DNA of 33,638 nt from an uncultured Desulfovibrio sp. (GTDB lineage: Bacteria; Desulfobacterota; Desulfovibrionia; Desulfovibrionales; Desulfovibrionaceae): assembly GCA_944324555.1 (NCBI GenBank), contig CALUWU010000147.1, forward strand, positions 1-33,638, given 5' to 3'. This document shows positions 33,582 through 33,638 of this stretch, piece after piece. Below the pieces are notes generated by a model, which was not told the origin of the DNA, made no database searches, and saw nothing but the letters and a program-made list of their open reading frames with translations. The stretch's first letter is position 1, and every line of letters starts with the position of its first letter. The translations under genes and the position numbers were made by a program.

Positions 33582-33638
33582 AAAAACTCCTTTTGATTTG
33601 TTAGGGTTCTTGTGCGGTCTGGCAACTGCACTCGAAAA

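Overview
The window is GC-rich bacterial chromosome with short intergenic gaps, overlapping genes and good Shine-Dalgarno (SD) sites. The gene set is PdxS/PdxT, HypD/HypE, GlpABC, NADP glutamate dehydrogenase, GatB, a Lon-like AAA protease, a DUF1844 protein and a DUF89-like protein. This fits an anaerobic Deltaproteobacterium, most likely Desulfovibrionaceae. That placement is inferred from gene content; no rRNA or other phylogenetic marker was analysed.

Layout. Minus strand, 1-19963: pdxS with the start of pdxT; hypD-hypE (NiFe-hydrogenase maturation); an aminotransferase - DUF1844 - argC cluster; rlmI; a tight four-gene unit mutS - DUF1992 - two tandem paralogs of unknown function; HIT protein - lapA-like; and glpA-glpB-glpC (anaerobic glycerol-3-phosphate dehydrogenase). 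Plus strand, 20108-22105: two overlapping HAD phosphatases and a nitroreductase. Minus strand, 22447-29109: a TetR regulator upstream of gdhA, and a run SIS protein - fmdB - hemC - Lon-like protease. Plus strand, 29268-33415: nadK, a 580-residue DUF89-like protein and gatB. The right edge holds a bidirectional terminator and a tiny minus-strand reading frame. No tRNA, rRNA, CRISPR array, transposase or phage gene was seen.

Most genes are housekeeping: PLP, heme, arginine, NADP, glutamate, tRNA-Gln/Asn amidation, mismatch repair and rRNA modification. The unexplained material is (1) a mosaic family of hairpin-rich intergenic repeats, present in four intergenic regions and partly in inverted orientation; (2) the tandem paralog pair translationally linked to mutS and DUF1992; (3) the DUF89-like protein, with an altered metal-site signature and an extra C-terminal region; (4) a 16-codon reading frame overlapping the glpA start; and (5) the mini-ORF with a hairpin at the right edge. 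The HAD-IIA phosphatase divergent from glpABC suggests a glycerol-3-phosphate phosphatase role, which is an inference from position.
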